From NCBI RefSeq assembly GCF_014898815.1, contig NW_026515445.1:1648067-1712066 (forward strand): a DNA stretch of 64,000 nt, in the 5' to 3' direction. How positions within the stretch are numbered: the stretch's first letter is position 1; each line of letters opens with the position of its first letter. Of this stretch, positions 11,418-26,079 are shown in pieces. The DNA is from Panonychus citri. Its lineage: Eukaryota; Arthropoda; Arachnida; Trombidiformes; Tetranychidae. Below the pieces are notes generated by a model. The model did no database searches. It saw only the letters and a program-made list of their open reading frames with translations, and was not told the DNA's origin. The translations under genes and the position numbers were made by a program.

Positions 11418-14400
11418 TCCCTCTAAAATACTATTACCACTTTTCTCGCTGATCTCGAATGATAGTCCTAATTAGAGAAATGACATAAGATTATTAACTT
11501 AAAGTTCAATTGTTTCAATGAACAATCAAATGATCTACAACATGCAAAGACGCAAAAGGCCTAAGGCGATGTGATATGATGATTCAACTTGAAGTATTCC
11601 CTCAAGTTAAAGTCGATTATTGACAAAAATCTTTGTAACCAACTTTTCTATTCTAACAATTGTTCCATAATTATTTTCCAATAATTTAAATTTTGCATAT
11701 CAATAATTACCTCCTGAATTGGGAAATTCTCTAAATTTATACAATAATAATTAAATTAAATTTTTAATCAAATTAACTCTCAAGTATTGAATTGATTTCT
11801 ACATAATCTCAATGTGAGACTTTCGTTCACTTTCAAAATTTAGAAAATTGTCAAAAGGACTTGAGACTAAAGAACATTTCTCAAGTTAATTAAACTAATC
11901 ATTGGATATTTTCTCTATTAATTTCAATGATTCGTGAAAATATTCATAGTAAATATCTTTGCAACTCAGTTGGTGACTTTAATTAGCTGTCAACAGATCG
12001 AATCTACTTTTGACTAAGATCAATGGTATGAGAATATTCAATTAACTAATCCTAAATTGCCATCATGAGTATCGGAAAGTTAAAGGTACAGTTTGTTATC
12101 CATTGGTCAGTTTGCCTTCTGTTCCAATAATATGCATGAATAAAATAGACGATTAATATTATTATTTAATCTCGGACTTTTCTGGAAGCCGGTTAATCAA
12201 GTTTTACCTGTTTGGTTACATTCATTTACTTTGTGTCATTTTAAATCTTCTCATCTAACTTTTTGTTATATTCATGATAATAATACCACAGAATCTGTGG
12301 TAATAATAAACTCTAATCAAGATTAATTTTCTCAACAAAAGCAAATTAAAGTTGTGATTAAATTAACCAGAGTCACGAAAATGATTGGTAAAAGGAATCA
12401 AAATTAAAATGAAAGTTCATTTGTTGAGTAAATCCTGTTCGTACAGAATTCCGAGTCTCTGGATGAAATTATTTCCAACTTATTATTAAAATCAATTCAG
12501 AAGAATTGAAATTTTGAATAAAAATCGTAAATAATAAAACTATAATCATCTAATTGCGTAGGAATGAAGGTGACATTAGATAAAAGGATTTGAATCTGAT
12601 TTTCTCACAGAGAATAAATTAAATTAACAGGGAAGGGCAGCGAATTGGCCTTCTTCATGAGATCATCTCTTGATTTGCTTTTCATCATCATCTTCTCAGG
12701 TACTCAATGATGTTCAACATGCTAATCATACTGATAATTAGTTGTGAGTAAACAAAATTCTTGGCTAATATTATCATGTAATATGCACCTTGAAAAGATG
12801 ATTATCTTTTGTGTCCTCCGCTAATTGCAATTGATCTGATTGTATGTGAGATCATTTCTAATTGTATTAGTCTAATTAAATCATATCATCATCATTCTGT
12901 CGAAACAAAATTTGTCTGATATTAAATCACCATCAGTGGGAACCATTTCACTGGAAAAACAAAACAATTTACACACAACTCACTCGTTTATAATTAACCA
13001 AATTTCACTTGATTGTTTGATGAAATGTCAACACGAAAAGTTTAATTGTTATGTTGTAACGGGAAAAGTACACTTGATTGTAATCTTGAAACTCCAGGCT
13101 CACAATTAAATCAACTTATTTTATAATAAATTTTATATCGAAAGATTTATTAATAAATGGCTACAACGGTAAACTTAAAGTTTATCATCTATCAATTGGT
13201 TTAAATGAAAGATAATCAATATCTGATTAGTTGATTACTAATATTTAATGTTAATCTAAACAAATTGTTTGCGTTTACCTTGAGATGGTCAGATTTATGT
13301 GATTGAGGACAATAAACTAACCACTTTAATGAATGAAAGTTATTGAATTAACTTGATGGTCATTTATGTTATGATGATAGTTAAACATAAACAAATTTAG
13401 TGTTTCATTGTTTCATCTCATTTGTAATGCAATGGATAATTTAATTGGTATAAGGTTAATTAAATTAAATTGTATTATTGAATAGTACTAAACAGGATTA
13501 TATGATATCATCATTATAATCAACAATTATCAAGTCAAAGTAACAACCAAAAATAGTAAATTAACCTTAATAATTTAAAAAGTGAACTCATTGCCGCCAT
13601 TTCATTTCTCCTCATCCTTTTAATTTGTCTTTACTGTTCAATTAATATCACATTTCCGTTTCTTTTTAATTGTGAGTATTACCTTGAATTATCCTCTTTG
13701 GTGGGATGGGTTGATTAGCAATTACGATTATCTTTATATCAGTTTGATTAGTGAATCTTGTTAGAGAGAATATTAACTTTTAATTGTTTCGTTGATTATT
13801 AACATCAATTAGAAGAAAATTTGTTGATTAAACAACAATTTCGCTCGAGGCTGATCATCATTAAGAGTAATTCACATTAATTGTTTACTTTGTTAACAAT
13901 TATCATGAAATTGATCGCAAAATGTTTTCATTTACTGAATTCACTTCTCTTTTTTTCTATTCTCAAACTCTAATCGCTTCTCCGATTGTATTTTTTACTT
14001 TTTTAGCACTACATTAATCATCTCCTGAAAACAATATAAGATATTGGCCTTGAGAGGTTTACCTGGTCTTTTTATAATTCACTCTTTCAATTTATTGTAT
14101 TGATTGAATATACTGGTGTTGACGCTTCGGGAAGGCTCAAAGGGAAGGTCAGTTCATTTTGTTGATATTTTGACAGGTCAGCATTTTAATTGTTACCCTC
14201 ATGGCTCAGGAATGATGAGTCTACAGTCGATGTCTTAACATGTCAGCATGATTACGTTAATTACAATCTAATATTCAACAATTAACAGCAACAACTCACC
14301 GCACCCACAAGAAACATCATCATTTTCGTCATTCTTGATTATTGATGTTCATTATTGGAAATTTTCTCCTTTATCCAAACTTTTTCTTTTGAAACCCATG

Positions 14401-16162
14401 AAGTGATCGATTGTCCATTAGAAGTCTTCATTTACTTCGATTATCAAACTAAAATATGAAGATTCAAGGCCATTCTCATCAAGTTATTCACTTTTCATGG
14501 AGACCAAAACAATTAATATGATTAGCAGATCGATTTGATTATTTTAATTTAGTGATCATTACAACGCAATGATTTCATTCGGATAGATTTCGTATCAGTA
14601 TCGATGATTCTTGAGCTTCGAAGTTTCTTCTGAATCGATAAATTAACTTAACCTTGTAAACAAATTAATTTATTCAAAAATTAAGCTGAATTACATTTAA
14701 TTATGAACATGATGTATTTGCTCACCTTTTGTTTTTCTTGATTTAATCATTAGGCCTCGTCACTGGTAATTATCACGATGACACAATAACCATTACCTTG
14801 GTGCAAACTATTGTCGAGGCGTTTTAACAGAAACAAAGTTGATCTAATGTTTGAAACTGGGAGTGAAAGTTTCCTACGGAAAAATTTGACACTTTGATCG
14901 AGAATTTTGTTTTCATCAAGCTCAACATTATCTCAATTAAAACAATTTGAAAGAGCTCATTAAGATGATGATGATAAGAAAACAATAATTAACTTAATCA
15001 CCTTAGTACCTGTTTCAAGTTAGATGATTTCATTTCCATGGGGATTCGCCTTGGAAATGTATTGCACCGAAAGATGTTCAATTATTAGGTTTTTAAATTA
15101 ATCGTTATTAACTTTAGACAGATGAGACAAATTGGTGAGATTAGAAATAATATTGAGCAGGATATGGAAATGATTAATATCCCGTTTCAAGGAGCCGCAT
15201 ATTAGTTATGCAAATTGTTGCAAAATTATTACGGAATCAGTAGGAACCACGAAAGAAGATTTCAATTGATTATGTTTGGAGAGTGAAAACCTTGGAATAT
15301 GATTTATTGGGTTAATTGTTATCATCACTTGATTCTCTTCTAGTTCATCAGGGTTAAAAGGGAAGACAATAAGTATCAACAATTAACGGTAATTAAACGA
15401 GTAACAATATGATCAGAGATTGATTTTCGTTTCTTAATCCAATGTTCCAGCCTCGATTCCCGGAGGGCAAAGTGTTGATTTTGATACTCAGACAAACAGA
15501 TAATTTGTCCACCCACACCAATTGTAATCTACTAGAACCAATAAAGTAAAGGTAAATTACTATTAATATTATCATTTCTCAGGGTGTTTCATTCAGAAAT
15601 AGTGATTATCTTCATCTCACTCACTTTCCATCTTCTTGAAACAACTTTCACTTTCAAGGCTCCCTTTCAGATCTCCTTCTATCCTCTTTCAAAAGTTGAC
15701 AAGCCACTTTTATCCAACCTTTTCTTTCTCATCTGATTTCCCCCTTCTTCTCACTCGGCCTCACGCAAAAGTAGGTCTTAGGGTCACTTTAGTGGTTGAA
15801 TTTTTCCCCTCTCTCTCACTCTCACTTTCATCATCTTCAGCATCTCGGCTCATCTTAAGAATCATGGTTCCAATCTGAACATAATCATTCAAACACCTCC
15901 AACAAACAGAAACATTCACATTTAAGTTTTCTTTCTATTATCGTTTCGTGCTTCAAGATAAACAAACTTTTCGTGGACAAAAAACTTTTTTCTTTCGAAC
16001 TTTAAAGTTCTAAAAAAGTTTCTCTTTCGGACCATTTTTCTATTGTGATACCAACTCTTCCGATTTACTTAATACTCATGATTTATTTAATCTTATAAAA
16101 AAAACTTTATATAAGAAAAAATCGATTAATTCAAAAAACAATCAATCAGCTTGAAAGAGAAA
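11418..16162. other. AT-rich intergenic region, no gene recognised
   Basis: About 4.7 kb of AT-rich sequence without spliced coding signal. Open frames at 12912, 15393 and 15636 are short, of low complexity and carry no domain. The last few hundred bases are probably promoter and 5' UTR of the fasciclin gene. I see no tRNA or clear mobile element. Confidence 0.55.
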
Positions 16163-19100
16163 ATGAGTTTTAATCAAATTAATCCGATTTGTTTGTCAAT
16201 TGTGATTCTAACCATTTGGAGTAATGTTACTTCAGCTGATCAGATACAAACAACAACTCGTCAATCAGTTCCCGGTAAGTTAATAATTAAATTTTCTCTT
16301 TTCAAATTAATTATCTGTTCAATGTCATGAAAAATTTTCTTGATCTATTTCCAACTTGAGGAAGAAAAGTTCATAACAATAACAAACCGTTGAAATTAAT
16401 TAGCTTTCGGGATGATAATTGTAATTACAAAACATATTGTGAGACAATATTAAGTGACCATCATCTTAATCATCGTCATCTCGATTATTTGACCTTAAAG
16501 TTTTTTTAATTGTTTTTCCCGTCAAATGATGTTTTTAATCATCACTTAGATTATTAGAGTTTCTTTTTGTTTCTACTGTCCACATCCTTCGGTCATCTCA
16601 ACTTCTCACCTTCTCTACAAAACTCACTAAATTAACCATGAATTGTGCAGTTTGTCGTAATGATAGAACTCGTAATTAAGAATCAAATTAAGACAATGAC
16701 TTATCATTGCGAAAATGACAAAAAAACAACAGCTTTCATCGTTTAAATTCATTCTCACCCAACCCGAAATCAAATAATTGGAGGTCAGTTTATGCTGGAC
16801 AATCATTGATACAAAGAATAGAATAAATTTAACAGCAACATGTTGATAATAATAAACAAATAAATAAACAATCAATCAATAGTCTGTTGATTTTATTACT
16901 ATGACTTTCTTACCAGTTGATTAGTTTAATGAAATTCAGGAAAATTTATATTATTTCAAACTGTCCAATTATCTGATATTCACTGGTTAATGTCCATTGA
17001 CTTGTATTGTAACTTAACTTTTATTGGAGTTTAACAGTAAACGAATGACGGGAATGTCCCTATCGACAATTAAGAGATGAAGTCTGATTATAATGAACAA
17101 TCAGTAGTGACCAATGTTTACCGATTTCTATTGTTTGTCCAGTTTTCTTTCCATTCTCAGATTTTTGTTTATTCATTAAAAGTCTCATCAAGGACCAATG
17201 GACCAGGTTTTATCTTCCTCTTTTCATGATAATCATCATGATAATGACGATGATGATTCTTAGGAATCAACATGAACTATCGATTAAAATTATTCTCATG
17301 GACATTTAATATCAACAGAAGGTTCTTTCAAATTCAATAAGGTTCATTATGTATGTTAATCTATTAATATGAACAACTTGTAGTCTCTTAATATTTCAAG
17401 ATGATTGATTGTTTTGGCGATTAAAATTAATAGTGAAATGAAGTTCAACTGATACGAGGAAATCTTTATCATCACCAATACTTCAACTGTGTTGTATTAA
17501 TTGTTAATTAATTTTAACTAGATAACTGAAACTAAAGGATAACAATTAAGATGAAAGTTCACTGTCATTTTGATCAACTTGATTAGGACAAAACTATCAA
17601 CATTTCCAAGGGTAGACAATTAATCTTACATTTAAGATTTAGATAATTATTATCAAGCTTTATTAAGAATGAATAATTTTCAGATAATTGCAATCAAACA
17701 GTAATTACAGTTATGATATTGGTCAATCTAGTTTGCAATTGTTTCATGAAGGTTAATTGTGACAGGTAATTGATTCATTAATTGTGATCAGTTTTTCATT
17801 TACATTGTAAGATTTAATTTTCTACGTTATAATTACTCAAAATTGTTTTAATTTCGTTGATTTTTTTAGTGAATTGGGTTTGGCTGATTTATAAATCATT
17901 TGAGTGAACAATTTAAACAATCAAACTGAGATTAATAAGGCTATTAAGACGTTGGCTTTTCCTTTAACTTCGAGACTAAATAAGTTGACAACAGATTCGA
18001 TTGTTGTTGTTGTCTTAAACACACCTCATCATTAAGATGCTTATCGTTATCATTTGCTGATTGTGTTTATGTATATCACATTTTGTCCATTATAATACAA
18101 TTAAAGATAATCTGATTAAGTTGATGATGTTGGTTTTGTAGCAATGACAATATATTAATGACAATTAAAATATCACTTTTATAGTTTTTATTAACTTTGT
18201 CATCTAAACTGTCACCAATTTTTGCTTGATGTCCACTGATATCCAACCAATTGCGGAAACGTTTCACTCATTACTTTTAATTGAATCTTAATTATAACAA
18301 TGAATTTAATTCTCCACCCAATTATTACAGATCGAAGTACAGTTGAACTAATTGGCGATAAGTACGATCGAATGGCTAAATATCTTTCGTTGGCTGACCT
18401 GGAAAAGGATGTTTCTAGTGAGTAATCATCTTCATTCCTGTAGGAGTTTTCATCACAATCGAGTCACCATCTATCCCAACTGATACATTCACAATCAACT
18501 AATTGGGTTAGATCATTGAACAGTTTGGGTAACATAATCTTAATTGTGTTGGTGCTTTTTATGTGGTTGTATTAGTTTATCTTTTTTTCTGATTATCATC
18601 ATGATTAGGACCATGATGATGAAGAGTCACTATTATTCACCTTGACTTGGATTAACATCTCAATACAGAATCAGTTGGTGATCAATTGATTGCGATTATC
18701 AATTTCTGATGATTCTTTATTTCAAAGCGTCTAACTTACATTTATCTTCATGTTCTCACCACAATCATGAGCTATTTGTTTCAAAACAAACGCTTCTTAT
18801 TGTTATTAATTGTTGATTCTAAATGAATTCAATGAATCAGAATTTAGTTAATCAAAACATTTGTTTCTGTGTTACATTAGCGAGTATTAAGTTTCTTTGG
18901 TTTACATTGAATTAACAATTAAACAACAAACAGATACAATTAGAGTTAATAGTCAATTGTTATTTTATTAGTGCACAATTTAAATTACAAATAAGATTTA
19001 CTCTTTGTTTGATTGCGACGGAACAATTTAATTTTTAATTCTTATGAGATAATTTCCATTCGGATCATTTTGATTGAAGACAATAAACGCTATTTGTTAC

Positions 19101-22100
19101 AATGATACTCATCTCGATCACCATTAACTTATTACAATTAAAGTTGATATACAATTATAATTGTTTGCTCTTAGCAACGTAAAGTAATCAAAAAGCTAAC
19201 ACGCATCAAAATGATTTGAATTTTAATTATTAATACTTCACAATACTTGTAATAACTTTTGCAATCATCACTGAAACTAATGAAAATATTGACCAATTTT
19301 TTATTTTGGCAACAATTAGCTCATGATCATAACATTTATCAGTTTGAATGTCTAAAAATATTGACCCTAATGGTGATTTGATTGGAATTAAAACTTTTTC
19401 TGCCCTTTCATCATGTTAACATATAATGTTCTTATCGTGTTTATGTGTTTGTGTTAATTGTTTTTAACTGAATTTCTGCCAAAACAATCAACAGGTAACG
19501 AGTTGACCTTTTTTGTTCCCACTGATGAAGCCTTTAGGGATGTCCCTTGGTCGATTGCTCAAGAAATGCTTGTTAATTCAACTTTCCTCAGATGTAAGTT
19601 TAATTGTTAATATCTTCATGCTGTTAACCAGCAATCAATTAGTGATTTACTCTCTCACAAATTCAATAATAAACACCACCGATCTCACTAACTAATCAAT
19701 GAAATTACCTTGATTTGTTTTTCTATTAAAACTTGTTATTTTCATGTTCTATTCCTTAACAATTATCTTCCTGTGAATAAATTATAACCATCTGTCTTAT
19801 TGTTTGCTATTCAACAATTTAATTAATGAATTTTGTAACTTTGTTCATTGTTGATCAGTGGTCATCGAGAATCACATAATTCCAGGAACCTTTTCATCCA
19901 ATAAACTCCCTGGTAATTCAATATATTCAGTGGGCGGTGAATCTCTTAATTTTACCAAAAAAACAGGTAATTGTGACTCTTTAATTTCCATAAAAAAAAC
20001 TTGATTCATGATAACATATAATTTTCATCTAATTGTGATAATTATCAATCTTGTAGAATGAACAATTTGCTTTGCACCACAATAAGTGTCGAGAGAATCA
20101 ATAATCAAATTTAATGATGATGATTAAAGTTTATCATGAAAAAAGAAATAAATTATTCTACCTACTCTGTATTCAATTGTAAAGATTCAATCAATTTTCT
20201 TCTGATTTAGTGTTGATAAGTTGCTATTATGACCGAACTTCCAAAAGATTAATTATCATTGGGATAATCATAAAGTCCTTTAACTTTCTTATTATTAAAT
20301 AGCTGAAAAGATATTGAAAATGAATTAGATTTAGGAAGTTGAATTCAATTGATTTTAATTGTTTCCTCTACAATAATTTTTTTCAGTTAAAGATTGTGAT
20401 CTTGTATTGGTGAACTCAATTCCAATTCTCGAACCTGATCAATCAACTACCAATGGAATTGTCCATGGAATCACTAAATTAATTTTACCTCAAAAATTGA
20501 TTGATGATTGTAAATGTGGTCAGCCAAAGGTCAACGACGTTGAATCAACACTCAAGTTATCGTCAACGACACCTAATAGCTTGACAAGTAACTTACCTGA
20601 ACGCATAATCGCTGGACATTCAGATCAGCCTAATTATGTGACCATTGCACCAGAAAACTATTTCCAACCAAGTTCAGATAAATTTTTACGCAGATCTCAG
20701 GCCGCTAATCCAGAGATAATTAGCTCTCCCGACTCGAATGGGTCGTCATCAACTACTCCATTTCCTTATTATAATGTTTGGGATGATTTGGTTGCTAATC
20801 ACAATTTAACGACAGGTAATCAGGGAGATAATAGAACGCGAGAAGTCGAAGAGGAACGACCAAGGTTCTTTAGAACTCGAACACCTGGTCGAGTATCAAC
20901 TGAATCATCATTATCTCCGTCATCCACATCATCACCGAACGAAACAAATTCAGGGACAAGTAACAATATCGGAGGAACTCAAGGATCATCAACATATAAT
21001 GACAACACTGCTTCGCCCACACCACCTCCAAGATTCGGTCTTCGTCGACGAGTTGTAGTTCGACCTCAGCCTACAGGTCGACCTTATCAAAACAATTCTA
21101 ATAATAATTTCGATGTTATTCCTAATGATCCAATCAGACCGATATCAAGGCCTAACGACAACAATAATGATCATTTAGTTCCTTCGGTTTATTATGTTGA
21201 AGACTCGGAAGGTGTCGAAAATGTTACACCATCGCGAGATAATTCACCAACCTACAGTCCACCTCTTGTTTATCGACCGACCACAACAACGCCAAGTCCT
21301 TTCATAAGAGTAACAAGTCCACCTTTAGATACTCGCCGAAGATCACAAGATGGACGATTAATAAATCTCGATTCACCGATTTCTGATGAACCAAACCAAC
21401 CAGAACTTTCACCAAATGCCAATGCCAACAATAACTATCAAACAACACGAAGGCCATATTTCCGACGACCTGTACCTTCAGCATCTAATAACCCAGGAAC
21501 TAATAGAAATGTTTCAAATACTATTAATTGTCACCCACAAGATGTTAATTGTTTGATTTCTGCGAGTGCATCGAATCCTAATAACCCATCGAACAATGAT
21601 TCGCCTTCACCAGCTCGATATGATCCACGATTCAAGCCTGAACTTGGCCCGATTAGAAATAATCCAACATCTCCAGAAGAAAATTTACCAAGAGCTCCAA
21701 GCGACAATGGGTTCCGTCGTCCAGCAACCGAATATTATTTGAATGATCAAACTACTCCTTCCACCACTTTCTTTGATTCAACTCGTCGGCCCACTTCACG
21801 TAGCCCTCAAGATGTTTGGCGATCAACAGCTTCTTCATCAGTTACTCCTCGATACGAAGATGACTCAGCTAATTATGTCCGTCGCATTGGTTCAGAAAGA
21901 CCAAGAGGAGGCAATTCTAATGCACGAGGCCGTCAAATTGTAAGATCAACGACTACTACAACCGAGCCCCCAACTTATTACAACAATGTCCCAGTTCGTG
22001 CAGTTGACAGTCGTGCTTATCAGAGTGATCCTCAGTATCGACCATCCAGACCAAACAATAATGAGCCAATTTATCCTCGAGAACCAAAAGTTGATAATAA

Positions 22101-24318
22101 ACCAGAAGTAGACTCAAATACAATTGCCGATATTCTCGAAGACCCTGGACTATTTCTTGAGAAAAAGCCGATATCTTTTTCAATGTTCAAAGATCTAATA
22201 AGAAGAGCTGGTTTACATAACTTGGCCTCTTCGAAAAAACCAATTACTGTTTTCCTACCGACTGACGATGCTTTCGAACAGTTGGAAAATAATGGTTTCG
22301 ATAAAATTTATCGTAACCCAGCTGATTTACAGAATTTCTTACTTCGTCATATAGTTAATTATCCAGTCAAACCAAATGAGATGAGTGATGGATTAGTAAT
22401 TAGATCCATTTCAAACAGTCCGATAACAATAAAAGCTTTCGATGATGGGATGGTAAGAATTGAAAATTCTTGAAAACTCGAGTTGTTTCATTTCGATAAT
22501 CTTTTGATTGTAATTGTTTTCCATTCATTTTCAGAAAGTTTATGCCAATGGATCACCGATTTTAGCGGCAACTGAAGCGACTAATGGTTATGTTTATGTT
22601 TTAGGAAAAGTGATTAGTGATTCTGATCATCAAGTTAAAAAGGATATTGTTCAACAAATTGAACAATTGGAAAACACTTCAATCTTTGCAAGTCTTTTAA
22701 GACGAAGTAATTTGATTCCGCAATTGAAAGGTTTGTTTATTCTTGTTTTCCATTGATTTTGTTTAATTGTTTTCATTTATTGATTGATTAAGAATCTGGA
22801 GGGCCTTGGACTATCCTTGTTCCCGATAACGAGGCATTTGCAGAGATTCAACCACAAACTCGAGACAAAATATTGAGCGATCCATCATTGATTCTCTCAT
22901 TGGTTGGTAATCATATCATTAATGGTTCGTACAGTTCCGAGAAATTATCAAGGTCAAGAAACATTCTTCCAATGGTTGGACAAAAACCTTTGAAGCTTCG
23001 AGCTTTTCCAGGTCAGTTGGTGCAACTTAAGATCTTATATTGTACTATTAGAATCTGAAGATTTACTTATTAATAAATTCATTGAACTTCAGGAGCCGTG
23101 ATCATCAATAATCAGGCTTCGATTAAGCAACCAGATTTAGGAGCAAAGAATGGAGTTATTCATATTATCAATCGAGTTCTTTTGCCTGAAGATTTAAAAG
23201 CAAACCTCACGACTAATAGTCGTGGCCGAGGACGAGCATATGAGGGATCAACTGACCCTTCGAACCAGTTTCATCCAAGAAGAGGTAAGAATTCAAGATA
23301 TCAAGTTTACGTTAACTTATTCATAATACATTTTTGTCTAAAGGGCTTTATTCCGATCCTAATGAGAGAAATCGAGAAGAGAGTCAAGAACTTGGACCAA
23401 AAATGAAAGCTCGCAAATTCGTGTCATGGTTAGAGAAATCGGGTGTATTGGACCAATTAAAGCAAAACAACACACCTTATACGATAATTGTTCCGACTGA
23501 TGAAGCTGTTAGTAAATTACCGTCTCAAATATTGAATCAACTGGACAGTGATCCTAAAAATTTGAAATCGCTTCTTGCCTATCATGTGGTTCCTGGTGAA
23601 ATTAATTTATCTGCACTGGAAGATGGAGAAACCCTGAAATCATCAGATGATAAACCGATTCAATTTACAAGATTAGAAGCAAATAGATCCTTGCTTTCCG
23701 GGGCTCCGGTTGTTGATGAATATAAACAGGGGGAAATGAAGTTTTTAGCTGTTGACAGAGTCCTTTATCCACCTCATGGAACCATTTTCGATATTATCTC
23801 AGGATCGCCGATATTGACCAACATCTCACAGATCATAAAAACTGCCAATTTAGTTTCAGAATTCTCAGACTCTCCTGGTCCTTATACTCTTTTTGCTCCC
23901 ACTGACCAAGCATTTGCTTCTTTGGGTCAAGATGAACTGCTTAAAGTTACAAGAGACATCAAAAGTAGTCGAGGTACAATCGATACAATTTAATCATCAC
24001 AATCGTTTTATTAATTTTCATTTTATTTCCAAAAACAGATTTCCTGGTAAAGCATAGCTTGAAAAGAGTTCTTTTTACTAGTGCCATTCCAATGAACGAT
24101 CGTAAAGGAATCAATGTTGAAAATATCAATAAAACGTCGATAAATCTTCAAAGAAAACCAAGTAATTTAACGATTGAATGAAATTCGTAAACAATTTAAC
24201 TAATTGGTTTCTCTATTCTATTTTCACAGATTATGTGACTGCAAACGGAGTTCCATTGGCCTATGCCGATATAACTGCGACCAATGGAGTTATTCATGTT
24301 CTTAGTAAACCTCTTTAA
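16163..24318 (+). CDS. Secreted FAS1-domain (fasciclin) adhesion protein, midline fasciclin / TGFBI-periostin type
   Basis: Eleven exons join in frame to about 1,309 residues: 16163-16274, 18331-18417, 19495-19593, 19860-19976, 20387-22452, 22535-22730, 22793-23011, 23093-23284, 23344-23973, 24039-24161 and 24230-24318. Exon 1 encodes a signal peptide (CLSIVILTIWSNVTSA). Five FAS1 domains can be seen from their H1 boxes (FFVPTDEAF, VFLPTDDAF, ILVPDNEAF, IIVPTDEAV, LFAPTDQAF) and H2-like boxes (ENHIIPG, LRHIVNYP, GNHIING, AYHVVPG). Between FAS1-1 and FAS1-2 lies a linker of about 500 residues rich in Ser, Thr, Asn, Pro and Arg, encoded by the long fifth exon and probably disordered and O-glycosylated. 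FAS1 proteins of this group are extracellular matrix or cell-surface adhesion molecules that bind integrins or matrix partners. The protein ends on the last FAS1 domain, with no obvious GPI or transmembrane tail. The donor at 22731 (GTTTGT) is non-canonical in its later bases. Confidence 0.88.
16275..18330 (+). other. First intron of the FAS1 gene
   Basis: A 2-kb AT-rich intron with a GTAAGT donor and an acceptor ending in ACAG. It contains no coding or repeat structure that I can support. First introns of this size in an otherwise compact gene often hold enhancers, but nothing here shows that directly. Confidence 0.7.
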
Positions 24319-24894
24319 GAACAATTCTCAACTTTTTCAAGGATCACAATTAATCAGCAACTGATTCCAAGTAAAATGATTAAAGTGAATTTTTAACAGA
24401 CAAACAATAAAAATAAAAAGTTAATTGTAATTTTTATGATTGTAATCAATTCATCCCTTTTATTGAATTCCAATGATTCCAACTCAATTGGAATTGATTG
24501 TTAGTTTCAATGTCATGATGATGATTGGGTGAATCGTTTTTGTAATATGATAATGATCATGGAGAGAGTCAAGGTAACTCGACTATTACATTGTATTTGA
24601 AATAATGATGAAAATGAAACCGCGTAAGTGTAAACAATGAAACAAAATAAAACAATTTGATTCACAATTAATGTGATCAATAACATTATTAAAATAAATT
24701 CAATTGTTAGAAATTTCAATGAGAAAGATTAACGAGGAGAAATCTCTTCATTTGTGTGTGAACTTTGACTAGACCTTAGTCGACTTAAAAGACGCAAGTT
24801 ACAGGTCAATTGTTGGACGATTATTGGTACACCAATTCGTCGCGTTGGCTATATTAATGGAAAATCAATTGATTAGTTTGTTTGAATAAACAAT

Positions 24895-26079
24895 TTAAAC
24901 GAGCGATGATTGACTTTGGAAACCTGATGAATGGAAACTTCGAGTTGGATGTTGATGATGCAGTTGATAGTATTGGTCCAAATGGTCTTGATTGCTTCCG
25001 ATCGAATCTGTAGACGACGATCTACTTTGAGATTCGTTCCGTTGATTGATTAGATGTTGTGTTGTCACCGGGAAGAGTTTGATCCCATTGATCCAAGATT
25101 TTCTTAATTCGTCTGGAGATTTGACAAGATCCTTACGAAAACTTCTAAATGCCATATCATCTTTAATGAGGTGAGGATAATAAGGCTTCACTCTGTAGTA
25201 GAAAAAGTTTTTGTCTTTTTCACTCAAAGTCGCATGGACATAATTGTTGATTGTAGTTAAATCAGTGGGCCCGATCGGTATTCCAAAAGGCGGATGAGGT
25301 GGACTCACAGCAGCAGCATCTGATTGAATGAAACGCCGATAGGAAAGGTCATCCTTTTCGATGTCAGGCTTTGGTTCTGTTGAAAGATAATTTTCAGGTG
25401 AAATCATTTCAGTGCTTATATCGGTCCTGGTTGTTGGACTGTAGATTGGCGAAAGAAGTAAATAACTTTGAATCTTTTTACTTCCGCTCGATTTCTCGTT
25501 TCGATTTCTGACCATTTTACGGGCAGCGAGATCATCGTTGATTGGATCCGGTATAGCAGATCGACGTCGAGCAGGAGCCTTGCACCGATGTGGAGGATCG
25601 GCTGATGATAAAAGAGATTCAACAGAGCCAAGGTTTCGATGACGACTTTGGAAAAACTCGTCGCAATAAGGGTGAGACCAACCGGTTTCCAAGGGATAGA
25701 TTGAGTTCTTCGTAGATGCTGAGGGGAACTGAGGTGATTCCATTCGCCTCCCAGGTACAGTTTCACCAACTTCAAGATCAGAATCTGAAATCACTGAATT
25801 TTCACGCATCAATTGGAACTTAGAGGGCATATCGCGTCTCTCAGCTCTGTCGAAAAGATCTTCATCGTCGAGGTTTAGACTTGCATAAATTTCCTCAAGC
25901 TCGCAAATAGCTTCATCCAATTTACGAATTTTTTCATTTTTTGATGTAACTTTACGGCTCTTGGTTCCAATCGTCATTTTTGTTGCTCCAGAGACTCGAT
26001 ACTCTTGAGATTTAACACCACTACCAATAGAGTAGCGTTCGGAGATGAGTTCATCATCTTCTGGCCTAAATTCAGCCAT
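24895..26079 (-). CDS. Unrecognised 394-residue protein, single coding exon
   Basis: An uninterrupted frame of 394 residues from the ATG at 26079 to a stop at 24895. I do not recognise the family. Residues 45-85 are charged and probably helical or coiled-coil, including the segment KLDEAICELEEIYASLNLDD. The middle is Ser/Pro/Arg-rich, and a C-terminal block around 285-345 contains DDMAFRSFRKDLVKSPDEL. The tail is Ser- and His-rich. There are no membrane segments and no signal peptide, so a cytoplasmic scaffold-like protein is plausible. Just upstream, a minus-strand acceptor (ACACCAG at about 26084) and a donor (CTGGTAAGTG at about 26259) suggest a 5' UTR intron, supporting a real transcript. 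It is convergent with the FAS1 gene, with about 580 bp between the stops. Confidence 0.75.
   Translation of the reverse strand: MAEFRPEDDELISERYSIGSGVKSQEYRVSGATKMTIGTKSRKVTSKNEKIRKLDEAICELEEIYASLNLDDEDLFDRAERRDMPSKFQLMRENSVISDSDLEVGETVPGRRMESPQFPSASTKNSIYPLETGWSHPYCDEFFQSRHRNLGSVESLLSSADPPHRCKAPARRRSAIPDPINDDLAARKMVRNRNEKSSGSKKIQSYLLLSPIYSPTTRTDISTEMISPENYLSTEPKPDIEKDDLSYRRFIQSDAAAVSPPHPPFGIPIGPTDLTTINNYVHATLSEKDKNFFYYRVKPYYPHLIKDDMAFRSFRKDLVKSPDELRKSWINGIKLFPVTTQHLINQRNESQSRSSSTDSIGSNQDHLDQYYQLHHQHPTRSFHSSGFQSQSSLV

Noticed and set aside
12912..15878. Short frames in the large intergenic gap
   Set aside because: All are under 85 codons, AT-driven in composition and without signal peptide, domain or splice context.
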